From: Astrocystis sublimbata
Taxonomy: Eukaryota > Ascomycota > Sordariomycetes > Xylariales > Xylariaceae
Reading direction: 5' to 3'
NCBI GenBank assembly: GCA_022453515.1
Contig: JAJNNY010000066.1
Coordinates: 124,001-188,000, forward strand
Length of the DNA stretch: 64,000 nucleotides
The notes under the pieces were generated by a model, which made no database searches, had not been told where the DNA came from, and saw only the letters and a list, made by a program, of their open reading frames with translations. Below are positions 45,545-56,836 of the stretch, piece after piece. The first letter of the stretch is position 1, and each line of letters begins with the position of its first letter. The translations under genes were made by a program, and so were the position numbers.

Positions 45545-47394
45545 TTAGCGTATGTCGAGACTCTCTAGTCGATCTACCAGAACATCAAGCAACATCTGCT
45601 CATGGCCATCCAATTCTTCGGATTTGGCTAGTTTCGTTGCAGCGGACGTCAAAGGCTCGGCAAGCCGCCGCTCAACCGATGTCTTAACGCCCGCGGGTAC
45701 GAGGTCTTTACGACCATTAAAAAGAAAATAGGCAAAATTTGCTACTTGAAGGAGGAAAGTCTGATTTTCAGCCCAGTACTTGAGGAATCCATCGTTGTCC
45801 ATCTTAGCAATCTCTCGCAAGTCGGGAAAGAGATCGTATTGCAAACGCTCAATGATATCGGAGGTTGAAAATACATTGGTGACGTTCTCCTTGCGCGCTG
45901 CAATGATCTCTTCCTGGAGCCATCGAACGGCACAGGCGTTCAGGGCAGGGAACTGGCAGTTCTGCAGTAGATCCTCTAGAATTTCCCGGCGGCTTTCGTC
46001 ATCAGGGTCAGAGTGAAGTAGGACACCGGCAAACATTGTTGCGGCGTTCCTGACTTCAACATCGGGATGAAATACTGCTATCAGTGTCAAACAGTGGTGG
46101 TAGACCATGTAATTCCTGTCGTCCGTTATCGATATCAGGCCTCTATGGTACAAGCCGAGCCCAATAGCTAATATGGCATCTGCTATCCCGGGGTTCGCAT
46201 TTATCTCCGCCTGCGGCTCCTGGCCCAGGTATAATTGCAAGATCTCTAGGTGTACTGGGAAGAGATGCAAACCAGGATCGGGATTGTCAGCGCCGAAAGC
46301 GTCGGTCGAGAACATCCAGTAGGCAATCAAACAGGCGGCGCCGCCTTGGGAGAGATGGATGTCATCAACTGAGTCAAAAGACTCCAGAGTTGTTACAGGA
46401 TCGGTGTCACTTGACTGACAGAGGACCTGTCGAACAAAACCTGCAGAGAAATCTACCATGCCGAGGTCACGTAGCAAAGCCTAGGGTGGGGGGGGAAAGC
46501 ATTAGAAAGGGGTTTGAGGACAGGACCAGGGTGGATACGAACCGCGAGCTGCCCAACTACAGCGTCCCGCTTCGACAACATGTCGTCCTCACGGTACGCT
46601 CTCATCGCTGTCAGTTTTCCTGGAATGACCCTTTCCGAGTGGTGCACTTCAAGTAAGCGTGGTGACCAACGCATTTCGTGTACGTTTACATAGCGCTGTA
46701 GTATACAGGTGGTGAAAGATTGCAGAAGCCGCTCGTTCAAGCTCTGCTCTTCTGGTTCCTCCTGCTCAGCCTCTGGGTCGGGTGCGTTCTTAGAGACATC
46801 CCCGTGCTCGTCAGGGTTGGCTACATCAATGCTGGACTTGCGAGTGGGCAGAGGTGGTCTCTTACGACCTGAAAGAGACCGTACGAGGTTGATGACGGCG
46901 GTGGTCATTTCGGGTGTTGGCTGGTAGGCTTCGAGAACTGAAACCAGTGACGAGCCCAGAAAGCGCGAAGGGTGTTTGGTTTTGATTCTGCGCTGAAGAA
47001 TGGCGAGCATGGAAATCAATGTGATCAGGCGCTCAGGTATGTCGGCCAGCTTGGGCAAGGTTTCAGAAGCGTCATCGACGGCAGATCCGGACTCGGCTGC
47101 CTCCAAGCGTTTTGAAAGGCTAGCGAGTGATTCCATGACTTTGATGATGACCTCGCGCGGGTTGCCCAGCCGAGCAACGGTCTCTAGACACTCCTCAGAG
47201 CCGCCGACGGCAACTAGGGTCTGGACGAGGTCCCAGCCGATCTCGCGGGTGAGATCTGCATTCTGCAAGACTTCGTTCAGTGTGGGCAGGATACCGGGCG
47301 TGTTGACATGATACTGGAGGATGGTCAAATATGTGAATGGGTCCTCCTTGGCGCCTTCGCGGATGGCCGTGATGGACTCGGATAGCTCAGGCAT
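45545..47394 (-). CDS. YBP1/YBP2-family protein (DUF1760)
   Basis: Family related to yeast Ybp1 (partner of the Yap1 oxidative-stress factor) and Ybp2 (kinetochore-associated). Two exons: 47394-46543 and 46480-45545; 595 aa. The protein is all-helical, with repeat-like LITLISMLAIL, LVSVLEAYQPTPEMTTAVINLVRSLSGRKRPPLP-type segments (the last a family hallmark) and an acidic linker (EAEQEEPEEQ). The C-terminal half has GGAACLIAYWMFS, IGLGLYHRGLI and the HCLTLIAVFHPDVEVRNAA block. The intron is 62 bp, phase 0, with a non-consensus GTTCGT donor. Cellular role (stress or kinetochore) cannot be decided from sequence. Confidence 0.85.
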
Positions 47395-48250
47395 GTTCCG
47401 GGAGAGAAGCCAACGCTGACCGCAGCCGGTCGGGAAACGAGTCGTCGATGATGATATGCTCGGCAGAAAAAGGGACCAAGACCTCTCTCATCGCCTGTTG
47501 TGTGTTGCGGTTGTGTTGCGATTGTTGTTGCGATGCGATTGTGCGTATATGCAGGCACAATGACGTGTGTGAGACGCGGTGAGGGGCGACGATCTAGATG
47601 CCATTGATGAGGCCCAGCCGACTGTGAGAGTGTGGGGGGGCAGGCGGGCAGGACGGAGGGGGCCGGGCCCAGAGCTCGGAGGGGCTGAATCCGCAGTCTA
47701 GACCACGCCTGCGGGCTTGGTTGAGGAGCTGAAGCTGTAGGTAAGTACCTAGGCTCGCTACTAAGTAGGTTGCTAAAGTGCACACTACTTACTACCTAGG
47801 AGCTACCTACCTACTGGAGACCTCGCTGCCCTATGTAGGTACCCACCTAGGCAGGTAAACAGTAAAAGGAACCTTACCGTGCGTGCCGTGGAGCTTCCAC
47901 TTAAGTACGCTACCCAGCGTCCAACACACTCGTATCGTAGGATGAGGTTTTCGGATGACAATCAGAGTGAAACCAACATCTAGGTAGCCACAAACTGTTC
48001 GTGTTTGATACATGTTATCTTCCTCAATGCCCGAAGCTCTCGGCAGATCGGTGACAAGTCGACGGGCAATTGGTCGATGATGGGACAGGGCGAGCAGGGT
48101 TTAGACTCAACTGAGCACTAGCCCTGTCACTCAACACCATGATTCAGAATGATTCAGTTATCCTCCTCAACGATCCGTGATATTTTTCAAACCTTCAGCG
48201 CCCGCACCTCACGACTTAAATCTGCCTCATATTCCCGTCCGTGAACCAAT
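47395..48250. promoter_or_regulatory. Divergent intergenic region YBP / APH-type gene
   Basis: About 855 bp between divergent starts. TAGGTA/TACCTA motifs are dense at 47738-47865. No further gene is seen. Confidence 0.5.
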
Positions 48251-49521
48251 ATGGACGCAGCCGCACGACAAGAGATCACGGCGAAGGTCTTGAGAGACTT
48301 ATAACCGACCCCGTATGCAGCCACATCGCTACAGATGCTTTCAGGGGGTACAGCCAACTTCATCTACCTCGCGCATCTGCGGAAGCCTCTTGCCGATGAC
48401 ACAAGCCAGGTGCTCATCAAGCACAGCGAGGACTACATTGCCAACTCACCAAGCTTCAGTCTGACATTGTTTCGTTGCGTAAGGCAAAGGCATCTAAGGC
48501 CTGTATCGCTAGAAACTCGCGAGGCTGACTGAACAACAAGCGGATCGAAGCAGAGTGTCTGAAGGCCCTGTCTCGATTTACAATCCAAGGAAAGGTAGGG
48601 CCTCGGGAGAACCCTAACTTTACGGTGGGAACGCCCAAGCTCTATCATTTCGACGAGCAGAACAGCACACAGATCCAGGAGGTGCTACGTAACGGCAAGG
48701 ACCTCAAGACGTATTTTCTCAGCGCGAACTCGACGGAAACGACCAATATCGCGCGCCCGCAATGTCACCAGCTGGGCCGCGCCCTCGGAAGATGGCTGCG
48801 GGATTTCCACACGTGGTCTGCGACGCAGATAAAGCTGCGCGAGGTAGTAGCCGGAAACACGGACCTGCAGCAGCTGAAGCATTTCATCAACTACTCGTGG
48901 CTACTCGACCGCGTCGAACAGTTCCCAAAAATCTTGAGCGAGGCCAAGGAGGTATTCGAGAAAGTCAAAGACATGGCTGCTTCGGAACTCGGCGACGAGA
49001 GCGCATTGCAAGTGATCCACGGTGATTTCTGGACCGGCAAGTAAGTGTCTTCCGCCCACCCGTTAGGTCATGCCGTAGACAATGAATCTGCGCTCTGACA
49101 CCTCTCGAGTGTCCTACTACCGGATAGCCCCATTCGAGGAAGCGGCGACGACTTGACGTTGTTCGTCATCGACTGGGAAATGTCGCAACTAGGGCTCCCG
49201 AACTTAGACCTGGGCCAGATGATTGCGGAACTGTACGAACTAAAACTGTATAAGAACATCACCGCCAGCTTGTGGACGGCGCAGGGATTTATTGAAGGTT
49301 ACGGTGCCGTAAGCAATGACTTCGCATTCCGCACCCTTATCCAGACCGGAGCGCATTTGATAAGCTTTGGCACGTCGGTCCAAGGCTGGGGCACACCTGA
49401 ACAAGTAGAAATGGTCGCCCGCACAGGGAGAGACATCATTGTCCACGCGTGGCGGAAAGACCTTGAATGGTTCCTAAGGGGGGATTTAGCATGTTTGTTT
49501 CCGTTGTCATCGATTGGTTGA
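48251..49521 (+). pseudogene. APH-fold (aminoglycoside phosphotransferase-like) kinase interrupted by an in-frame TAA
   Basis: Fungal APH/choline-kinase-like phosphotransferase of unknown substrate. Exons 48251-48478, 48541-49040 and 49128-49521 join in frame (373 codons before the stop). Codon 18 is TAA (48302-48304), yet the sequence on both sides reads like one conserved N-terminus: MDAAARQEITAKVLRDL, then PTPYAATSLQMLSGGTANFIY. The rest is intact: glycine loop SGGTANFIYLAH, LIKHSEDY, the catalytic HGDFWTGN and the metal-binding DWEMSQLGLPNLDLGQM. Splice sites are normal. It may be a recent nonsense allele, a base error, or a gene that now starts at the in-frame ATG at 48335, giving 345 aa without the first 28 codons. 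I call pseudogene cautiously. Confidence 0.6.
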
Positions 49522-49948
49522 GAATAAAGACAAGAACTGCGGGATAATTGGAGAAGAGGACACACACTGACGGCAACACACACAACCAAGCAGACAACTA
49601 GGTTCAGATTGACAGCTTTGAAGGGCAAATAAATCCATAAGATTGAAATTCTAACTCAGTGGCAAAAGATATACCTGACTAATATAAGTCTATTCCGACC
49701 GCATCCAGGCGTGCATTTGCACTTGAGTAAAATTTACCCCACACTTTGCCCCCCCCCCCCCCCCCCCCCCTCCAAAAAAAGTGAGTCAAAGTTTAGGTAT
49801 GTCTAAATTGAATTGATTTGGTTCGACGTCCTACGCAGTCCAAACGACATGCCCTGCATTTTTACGAAGCAAGACGAATATATTTTGTATAGGTAGGAAC
49901 ACAAGAAAAAGTACTCGAGGTGTTTATTTTCAACCACCCGAGCGCCAA
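49522..49948. other. Intergenic region with long poly-C tract
   Basis: About 430 bp between two same-strand genes. It is A/T-rich except for a C22 run at 49749-49770 followed by T and A7. It must contain the CTU2 promoter. Confidence 0.55.
49749..49770. repeat. Poly-C tract (22)
   Basis: Uninterrupted run of 22 C about 180 bp upstream of the CTU2 start codon. Confidence 0.9.
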
Positions 49949-51568
49949 ATGCCCACGGAAACAGGACCGGCGCCGTCGCCGCAACCCTGCGTACGGTGCA
50001 AAGAACGAGACGGAGTATTAGACCTACGCGCCGACACGGTATGCGAGTACGTTTTTCTCGATTCCCCTGCACCTCCTTAACTGCACTGGCTGCCTGTACT
50101 GTTTACTGACTGCATCGCCAGGACATGCTTCGCGACTTTCGTTGCCAGCAAGGCCATCAAGCGCCTCGAGGTTCTGCAGCGTGAGACGCGCGGGCCCAGG
50201 CTGCCGTCGCGCCCCCAGCGCTATCTGCTCGCCCTGTCGTGCGGACCCTCGTCGACGGCGCTGCTGCATATCCTGAGCGAGAACGTGCGCAGGCAGCGCG
50301 AGCGGAACCAGCGCGTCAAGTTCGAGCTGGTGCCCGTGTTCGTAGACGTGGATGCGAGCGGCGATAGTGTTGGAGGTGGCGCCGGAGAGGCAGATCTCAG
50401 GAGGGCGACGACGGTGACAAATTCAGATTCAGCGCCGACTACGTCGCTATCGAATCACACGGCGCCACCCTCTTCATCATCAAATCCTCCCTCCTCTTCC
50501 ACAAGTACAAGTACACACCCTTCTTCAACAGAGCCGGACCCCCCACCAGACGCCTTCGCCGCCCAGTTCCCACACGTCACCATCCACAGAGTACCCCTAT
50601 CCAGCATCCTAGCATCTCCCGAGATAGACTGGACCGTGTTGCCAGCCCCAGATGGCTCCCTGCCGCCTTCCCAGCGCCTCGCCGATCTATTCGCGCGCCT
50701 GTCCTCTCCCACGGCGCGCGCCGACGTTGCGCGCCTGTTGACGCGCCACGCGCTGCTAGCGGCGGCCGCGACCCACGACTGCGGCGTCGTGCTGCTGGGC
50801 TACAACACGACGGCGCTGGCGGAGCTGACGCTCACCGAGGCGGCCAAGGGGCGCGGGTTCGGGATCCCATGGCTCGTCAACGACGGCGCGTTTCCCCTGC
50901 CGAGGCGGGTCGTGGATCCTTGTAGTAGGGTATCGGACGAGAAAGGGGATTCGACGCGTGATGTTGTCTCCCCATCACAAGCTACTACTAATACTATGAA
51001 TGGGCACGGTGGCGGTGGTGGTGGCGCTGTTGCTGCTGCTGCTGCTGCTAGCATGGTGCAGATCTACAGTCCCCTCCGCGAGATCTTCCGCAAGGAGATC
51101 CTCACGTACCTATCCGTCACTCCATCCGTAGCGGCAAGCGGCGACGTGTCGTTGACGAAAGTGCTGTTCCCGTCTTCTTCATCTACTTCACCAATATCAT
51201 CAGCAGCAGCCATTGTCTCACACCGCGACTTGAGCCTCGACGACGTCGTGGCGCGATACTTTGTCGATGTGGAGGCGTCGTACCCTAGCGTTGTGGCCAA
51301 TGTGGTGCGGACGACGGGGAAGCTCAACCGGAGCATACCGTCAAAGCAGATGGCCAAGCATATAGACACAGACATAGAGACAGACGTCGAGCGAAAGCAG
51401 TGTGGACTCTGCAGCGGCCGACTGGATCCCCTTGGCGACGAACGATGGAAAGGGGAGATCGGGGAGGCAGACGCGGACATTCCAGATGTTGTGGATGCAA
51501 GTGTCAAGATAAAGGCGGGTGGGAACAAGAGATTATGCTATGGCTGTGAGAGGTCTGTAAGGGTTTAG
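49949..51568 (+). CDS. CTU2: Cytoplasmic tRNA 2-thiolation protein 2 (Ctu2/Ncs2)
   Basis: Partner of Ctu1/Ncs6 in the Urm1-dependent 2-thiolation of wobble uridine in cytosolic tRNAs. Two exons: 49949-50046 and 50122-51568; 514 aa. The N-terminal zinc cluster has Cys14, Cys17, Cys32 and Cys35; the last pair is created across the splice, which supports the GA|GTACGT donor over the GTATGC eight bases earlier. The degenerate PP-loop is LALSCGPSSTALLHIL, followed by FELVPVFVD. The C-terminal zinc ribbon is Cys460, Cys463, Cys505 and Cys508. Two low-complexity inserts (a Ser/Thr/Pro run at about 115-150 and Gly6 with an Ala run near 330) are microsatellite-derived. Convergent with OAC1. Confidence 0.93.
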
Positions 51569-52066
51569 GGGTTCAGGTACGGAATGGATGAAGTGAGGGT
51601 GTTATGCGTGCGCTGCCCCAGGCGATCATATGTGCGGGTGTGCATCCATCTGCCTTGCTTCAAGTTCTTTTCATTCGTCTATTATAGCTGCATGCACCCC
51701 CTCTATGCCACCTTGGGCTCGCGTAGAGACAGCTTTTTGTCTATTTAACAATGCTTCGGACCCAGAGCTATATTTTTGGTAACGTTACGCCTGTCATTAT
51801 GATGCGAGATATTCCAGATTCCCATCTATCCACGAGTGGCTTCGTGCCTACCCAGCAAATGCCGAAATGGATATAGCGCCGTAAAGTCCCAAACATCTAA
51901 GCCGTTACAAGCCATATGCCGCTATGACGTCTGTTTGGTACAATATTTTCGCCTTTTGGGTTCCCATGTCCAGGTCCTGTCGATATTCATCTCGAAAATG
52001 ACCCTCATATACATACAATGCCGTCATGATCTTGGCAGTTCTTCCGTGCGCCGGATCGAACTGGAT
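51569..52066. other. Convergent 3' region CTU2 / OAC1
   Basis: About 500 bp, no ORF with a domain. It presumably holds both 3' UTRs. Confidence 0.5.
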
Positions 52067-53464
52067 CTATGGGTCCTTGCCAAACTCGGTGGCAGGTAAT
52101 ATCCTCGATTCGATCTTGCGAACGAGCTTGTTGGTCTGTTCTGCGAGACTGAGTGTCAGGATAGTATGGGGCAAGATTCGAGCTAAATGAGGCAAGAATC
52201 CCTTGTAGATTGCGAAGAGGCCCTCGGTGCGGATCGTCTTTCCTAGGCAATCGAAAACACCCTTGTAAAGGTCACCGTGTTGATTGTAGAGACGAGACAT
52301 GATGGTATCTGTCGGTATTACTTATTAGCATGCCGGACCGCATAGGCCTACCCTAGCGAAGGGTGGCCGCATCCAGGTTGGGGGGCTGTCAGGGGGGGAA
52401 TGTTGTCGGAGGCGGAGAGTGGGAAAACGAAGCTCACCTGGCGGGTGCATGAAGCAGCAAACCACGAAGCCAGATACTGTACTGCTGGCCAAATGTAGCG
52501 GTGCACCCTCATCCATAGCCGCGTGCTTGGTCAGCATCCTCTTCGCGAAGAAGTACGTGGGCAGCTGCACAGAGCTGCCGAAGCCGGTTCGGATCATAGC
52601 GGCACCGACGCCTCTGTACAAGCCCCTTACTCCCTCGCCCTTGTATATCTGGCTCAGACCATCGAGAGCATTGCGGTAGTTGTGCTGGGTGCCGACAGGC
52701 AGAAAAGGTGAAAAGCTCTGGAGGCGAGTCTTGACGAGGAAGAAGGGGGAGCCGGCGATGGCGCCGATGATACCGGAGGAGGCGCCGCAGAACATGTTGA
52801 TGGGGAGGTTCTGCTTGCTGCCGTCGTTCAGAAGCAGGGAGGCGAGCCCGTGGCGCATGGGCTCGTAGAAACCGAGGCGACAGCCGTTCAGCAGGAGCTG
52901 GTAGACGTAGGCGCAACCCAGCCCGCGGTAGATGCCGCGCACACCCTCGTTGCGGACGATGACGCTGACGCCATGAATGGGACCGCGGTAGTGGTGCGGC
53001 TGGTGGCCCTTCGACTGGAGCTCGCCCTGCAACTGCATTCTGTTCGGCGATGACGAAACCAAGCGCGTCAGCACGGGCCCAACTAGCTAGCTCTGAAGCT
53101 CGTCGCGCGGTGTTCATTCTGGAGTGTATGCGCTCTTGGCACGGCGACAGCATCACCGCCAACGCCACCGCCAACGCCAACGCCATCATGGATCGCCCAG
53201 GGGGAGGGGAGAAAAGACGGGTAGCATACCGGATCTTGACCGTTTCGAAGGGGTGCGTAGCCGTGACAGCACCACAGGCGGCAATGCCGCCGGCTATGAA
53301 GGCTCTGTAGATTCCGTGTCAGTCGGCTGGCGAGGATGCGGTTGGGTGGTGAGTGTCATGGAGTCGGAGTCGGAGACGCATGCACCGCATCGCATCGCAC
53401 CGCATCGCATCGCAGCCGCGCGACGACCGGCGCATGTCGCAACTTACCCAGCAGTGGTCGCCAT
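52067..53464 (-). CDS. OAC1: Mitochondrial carrier, oxaloacetate/sulfate type (Oac1)
   Basis: Inner-membrane solute carrier, closest in motif to yeast Oac1. Four exons: 53464-53448, 53304-53230, 53039-52438 and 52308-52067; 311 aa, typical for the family. The first exon encodes only MATTAG. The three carrier repeats are HPFETVKIRMQLQGELQ, SPFFLVKTRLQSFSPF and HPPDTIMSRLYNQHGDLYKG. The middle one has Phe at the usual Asp/Glu site, as I recall for Oac1. GIYRGLG, GLYRGVG and AIYKGFLPH mark the post-helix segments. All splice junctions keep frame. An overlapping 226-codon frame on the same strand (52509-53189) is a shadow with Arg/Pro-rich composition. Confidence 0.92.
53386..53415. repeat. CGCATCGCAT tandem repeat in the first OAC1 intron
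   Basis: GCATC pentamers, with one GCACC variant, inside the 143-bp first OAC1 intron. Confidence 0.8.
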
Positions 53465-54286
53465 GACGCACGCACGCACGCGCGTGTCTTCGGTCGATCG
53501 GTCGGTCGGTCGGGCGATCGCGCACCTGTGGGCAGTGCAGTTGTTCGTGTGCCGAGGGGGGCTACAGCAGTGGTGCAGATGCGAGCTTGATCAAGGAAGT
53601 TGAGCGAGCAATCGGAGCGGCCAGAAGCGGTCAGGTTCGGAGGAGCCAGTCGACCCACGCGGACCGGGATCGGGACTGGCGGTGCTTTGGGCCGAGGCTT
53701 GCTGAAGGGAGGTACCTAGGTACGGGTAGGTAGTGACGTCCACTGTGAGCTGACGCTGAGAACGAGCAACAGTGGAAGGGTCGGTAGGAAGTACCTAAGC
53801 ATATTATAAACAATACTTGTACACATACGTGCAAAAAGCAACCAGTCAAGATCGCGCTACATGCATTCCCTAGATACATAGCTTACAGTGCCTAGGTACC
53901 TAGGTAAAGGTTGCTTAGCTTTTGTACTACTGAGTACGCCGCACGATTCATCCTTCGAGATTCTACTGGTAGGTACCTATTTGAGTCTACCGGTACTGTA
54001 TGGCGTGCAATCCAGCTAAGCCCGCCTATATCGGAACATTGAGGACGTCGATGCTCTTCTACTCCAGTTGCTTTGGTTCGTCTTCTTTTTTTTAATTTCT
54101 ACTCTCTCTCTCTCTCTCTCTGATTCTTTTCATTATTATTTGCGTCGTCTCCGTCTTCTTTCTCTTATTTGTAGGCAGATCATCTTGGAAAGATTACCTT
54201 GAAATAGAAGCGTTACAAACATGAACTCTAGTAGCCTGTCTGAATGCCCGGCGCCTGTCATGTCACCGAATCCGTCACATGCCATG
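53465..54286. promoter_or_regulatory. OAC1 upstream region with TAGGTA motifs and CT run
   Basis: About 820 bp. It includes TACCTAGGTA motifs at 53712-53732, the 16-bp palindrome CCTAGGTACCTAGGTA at 53891-53906 and a further pair at 53968-53980, plus a CT run at about 54101-54121. It contains the OAC1 promoter. No gene is seen. Confidence 0.5.
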
Positions 54287-54808
54287 TCACTGTTGCTCCC
54301 ACACATCCAAGATTGATTTCCAAGTGAGATGCCTCAAGTCACGCACCACTGAACCATCTTGGTCGAGCTGGTTTAATCCGATTTTGACACACAATTCCTC
54401 CTTGAAGATTTTCGATTGTACGCGCAGGTGACCGAGCCCCACGCGTGAATGGGTATAGATGCGATGCCCGAACTGAAAAAGAAAATAGTTAAAGCAAGTA
54501 GTGCTTCGCCAGTCAGTGGTCCACAGGTAGGTATATATATAATATGTGTTGGCTGGGTAAAACTCCAGACCCGCCGCCCAAAATTCATAGGTGCCCGCTC
54601 CATGCTGAACCCGACCCCCTTTAAACAGAACTCCCTCCCCAGAATCCATACCACCAATGCAATTGAATGCGATCGAGTTGTAATGCTCATCATTGTCTCG
54701 TAACAATTTATAGTCCACACGGTTTGCTTTTCGGAAAACGCCTCGCAGCACGGTTGGCTTTGGGGCATCGGTGATCATTTGTGCAATTCCTGGGTGCCTT
54801 GAGGACAT
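54287..54808 (-). CDS. Unrecognised ORF, possible small gene
   Basis: The frame is open for 200 codons (54886-54287) but its upstream end is TTG; the first ATG is at 54808, leaving 173 codons. I do not recognise a family. The middle (YYIYTYLW, FNYFLFQFGHRIY) looks unlike the flanks and ends at a good 3' splice signal: TTTAAC branch-like element, TTTTCTTTTTCAG tract, then TTCGGGCATCG, with the exon starting at 54472. Part of this ORF may therefore be intron, but no strong donor was found. The C-terminal part (KEELCVKIGLNQLDQDG and following) reads like ordinary protein. It lies about 90 bp downstream of the DMA1-type gene on the same strand. Confidence 0.35.
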   Translation of the reverse strand: MSSRHPGIAQMITDAPKPTVLRGVFRKANRVDYKLLRDNDEHYNSIAFNCIGGMDSGEGVLFKGGRVQHGAGTYEFWAAGLEFYPANTYYIYTYLWTTDWRSTTCFNYFLFQFGHRIYTHSRVGLGHLRVQSKIFKEELCVKIGLNQLDQDGSVVRDLRHLTWKSILDVWEQQ

Positions 54809-54894
54809 GACTCGACAGATCTGCTCGACAGCAAGCGTCGCTAATGTCGTACATATCCGTACGTATTCAAATTTGACAGGGATCAACCAATCTG

Positions 54895-56836
54895 CTATAT
54901 TTGGTTCGGTCCCGTCTGTGCTGCCGCGTTCAAACTCGCCAAAGCGTTCATCCTGTGCGTTTCTTGAGAGACGCGGGCTGGATTGCCATCGAACACCCAG
55001 GGGCCAACATCGTTTCTGGGCGTTATCGGGCCCTCTTGGGCATTAGCCAAAGCGTTTCGAGTAGGCGACGGCGTTCTCCTGCGGGCAGCATTGGGAATTG
55101 TGACAGGTTCAGATACTGTGTGCCTTGAAGCGCTCGGCCTTACGGGACTGACAGGAACCTGGGGCGACGTGGTACTTTCGAACTGCATGACCGAGGTTTC
55201 AGTAGCATCCCTTTGACTGCTGCTTGTCCCACCACGTGACTGTGATCCTGAGGGTATCGCTGCGTTGCTGTCCTGGGCTGCCTCATCCCCAGCCCCCTCT
55301 CCCTCTTCTGGAACTGCTTCTGGAATTTGTTGCCAGTCGACTGGCGGCTCATCCACCTCAGCGTCGAGATCGGCGGTAGCCCGGCAGTTGGGACACTGGA
55401 ATATGGGATAAGAGGGCCCCATCAACATTTCCTTGATACATTTGTAATGCCAAGTGTGAGAACACGGGGCAACAAAGAGTGATTGACATGGCTGCAATTG
55501 GATTGGGTCAGCATACTGCGAGGGGGGATTGTAGACCTCTTCAGGTATTTATGGACATACCGCTATCGCATTTAGGCAAATCGAACAGTCCTGGGTATGC
55601 GACGACTCCGGCGTTGCGGACGTGGTTGCCACCGGCGCTGTCAAGTCTCTCAAGCGTTTGTGAGTTGCCATACTATGAAGCCGTTAGCGAGGTCTCAATC
55701 GGTTTTGTCCGACCAAGACTGGGCCTGGACGGGCATGTGCTGTCGAAGACATACTTGAACGTGTTGGGCTTGGCCTGCCAACCCCTGTTTAGTTCGATGC
55801 GCATCTTCACACAGCGGTAGATCATTTCTTCGCCGCCTTTGAAATCGATGCCCAACTGCACGATATCGCCATCGTTAATGGGATACGGCTTCGACTCGGT
55901 CGCTGGGGCGCTCAGGCGTATGTGGTTCAAAAACGTGCCGGAAGAGCTCTTGACATCCTTGATGAACCACTTCCCTTTCTCGAACCAGAATTCGCAATGG
56001 CGGCGACTGACGACTTTGCTCTTGAAGCCGACGGGGGCCGCCGAGGGGGCGTTCATGGGGACGGGCGCATGGTTCTCACGCTCCGAGTACCGACCGACCC
56101 GGATGGTTTCCTTGCCGGTCGGTAGGGTGCGGGCGACGGGCGTGAAAGATAGCGAGGGCCGGCTCGCTCGCGGGTCGTAGAAAGCCGACAAGCGTATGGA
56201 GGGCAAGGATTCGGTTGGCATTTCACTCAAGGTTCCCAGGGTGGCGGAACGCGACCTTGTCATAACCACGTCGTCCACAGGCGACTCGGGCTCGGGGCTA
56301 GAGTTCGAGGGGGACCTCTCCTGCAACAAGGCCGCTGCGGCCGCCTCGCTGAAGCGAGTGCTGAAGCGACGGTTATCCGGGGGGCTCGAGCTCCGGTTGG
56401 TATCGCCGCGGGTGCTGGCGGGGACGGGCTCTACGACGGCAGACTCCAGAGTGATGGAATGCGGCTCGGCCAGGTAGCTGGCGCTATTTATATTGAGGGC
56501 ATGCGAAATGGCGGCAGCGAAGGTCGACTCGTCGGGGCTCGTGGAAGGATTGGTGGGGGAGCGTGTGCGGGCGGTGGTGTTGTTGGCGCTGCTGCTGCCG
56601 CGGATGGAGGACGAGCGAAAGATGGCGCCGTGGATGCTGTGGCGGTTGGGGTTGCGAGAGCTGGCGGACTCGCGGCTGGAGAGGAATGAGTTGGCGGCGT
56701 AGCTGCGGAGGTTGATGAGGCCACTCAGACGTCGTCGCGCAGTCGAGGTGGGTGGTGAGGCCGCGTTAGGGGATGCGAGGGGGTCGAAGAGGGCTGTTGG
56801 CGACTGAACGCCCGCTGCTGCGGGTTGGGACAGCAT
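54895..56836 (-). CDS. DMA1: FHA-RING E3 ubiquitin ligase, Dma1/Dma2 type (CHFR/RNF8 group)
   Basis: Ubiquitin ligase that in yeasts delays septation and mitotic exit and acts at the spindle-position checkpoint. Three exons: 56836-55755, 55672-55561 and 55491-54895; 596 aa. The first about 240 residues are Ser/Pro-rich and disordered. The FHA domain (about 243-335) has IRVGRY (Arg249), SRRH (277-280) and SSSGTFLNHIRLS, the phosphothreonine-binding signature. The RING is built across two introns: Cys390, Cys393, Cys408, His410, His413, Cys416, Cys431 and Cys434, in SICLNAIAPCQSLFVAPC and FQCPNC. The junction sequences match the fission-yeast Dma1 pattern between FHA and RING. The C-terminal tail of about 160 residues is acidic and Ser/Pro-rich. 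Confidence 0.93.

Noticed and set aside
48286..48319. Possible mini-intron that would remove the TAA in the APH-type gene
   Set aside because: The GT-AG interval is only 34 bp, shorter than any other intron here, and its removal shifts the reading frame.
52509..53189. 226-codon minus-strand frame overlapping OAC1
   Set aside because: It is out of frame with the carrier repeats and is Arg/Pro-rich, as expected of a shadow in GC-rich coding DNA.
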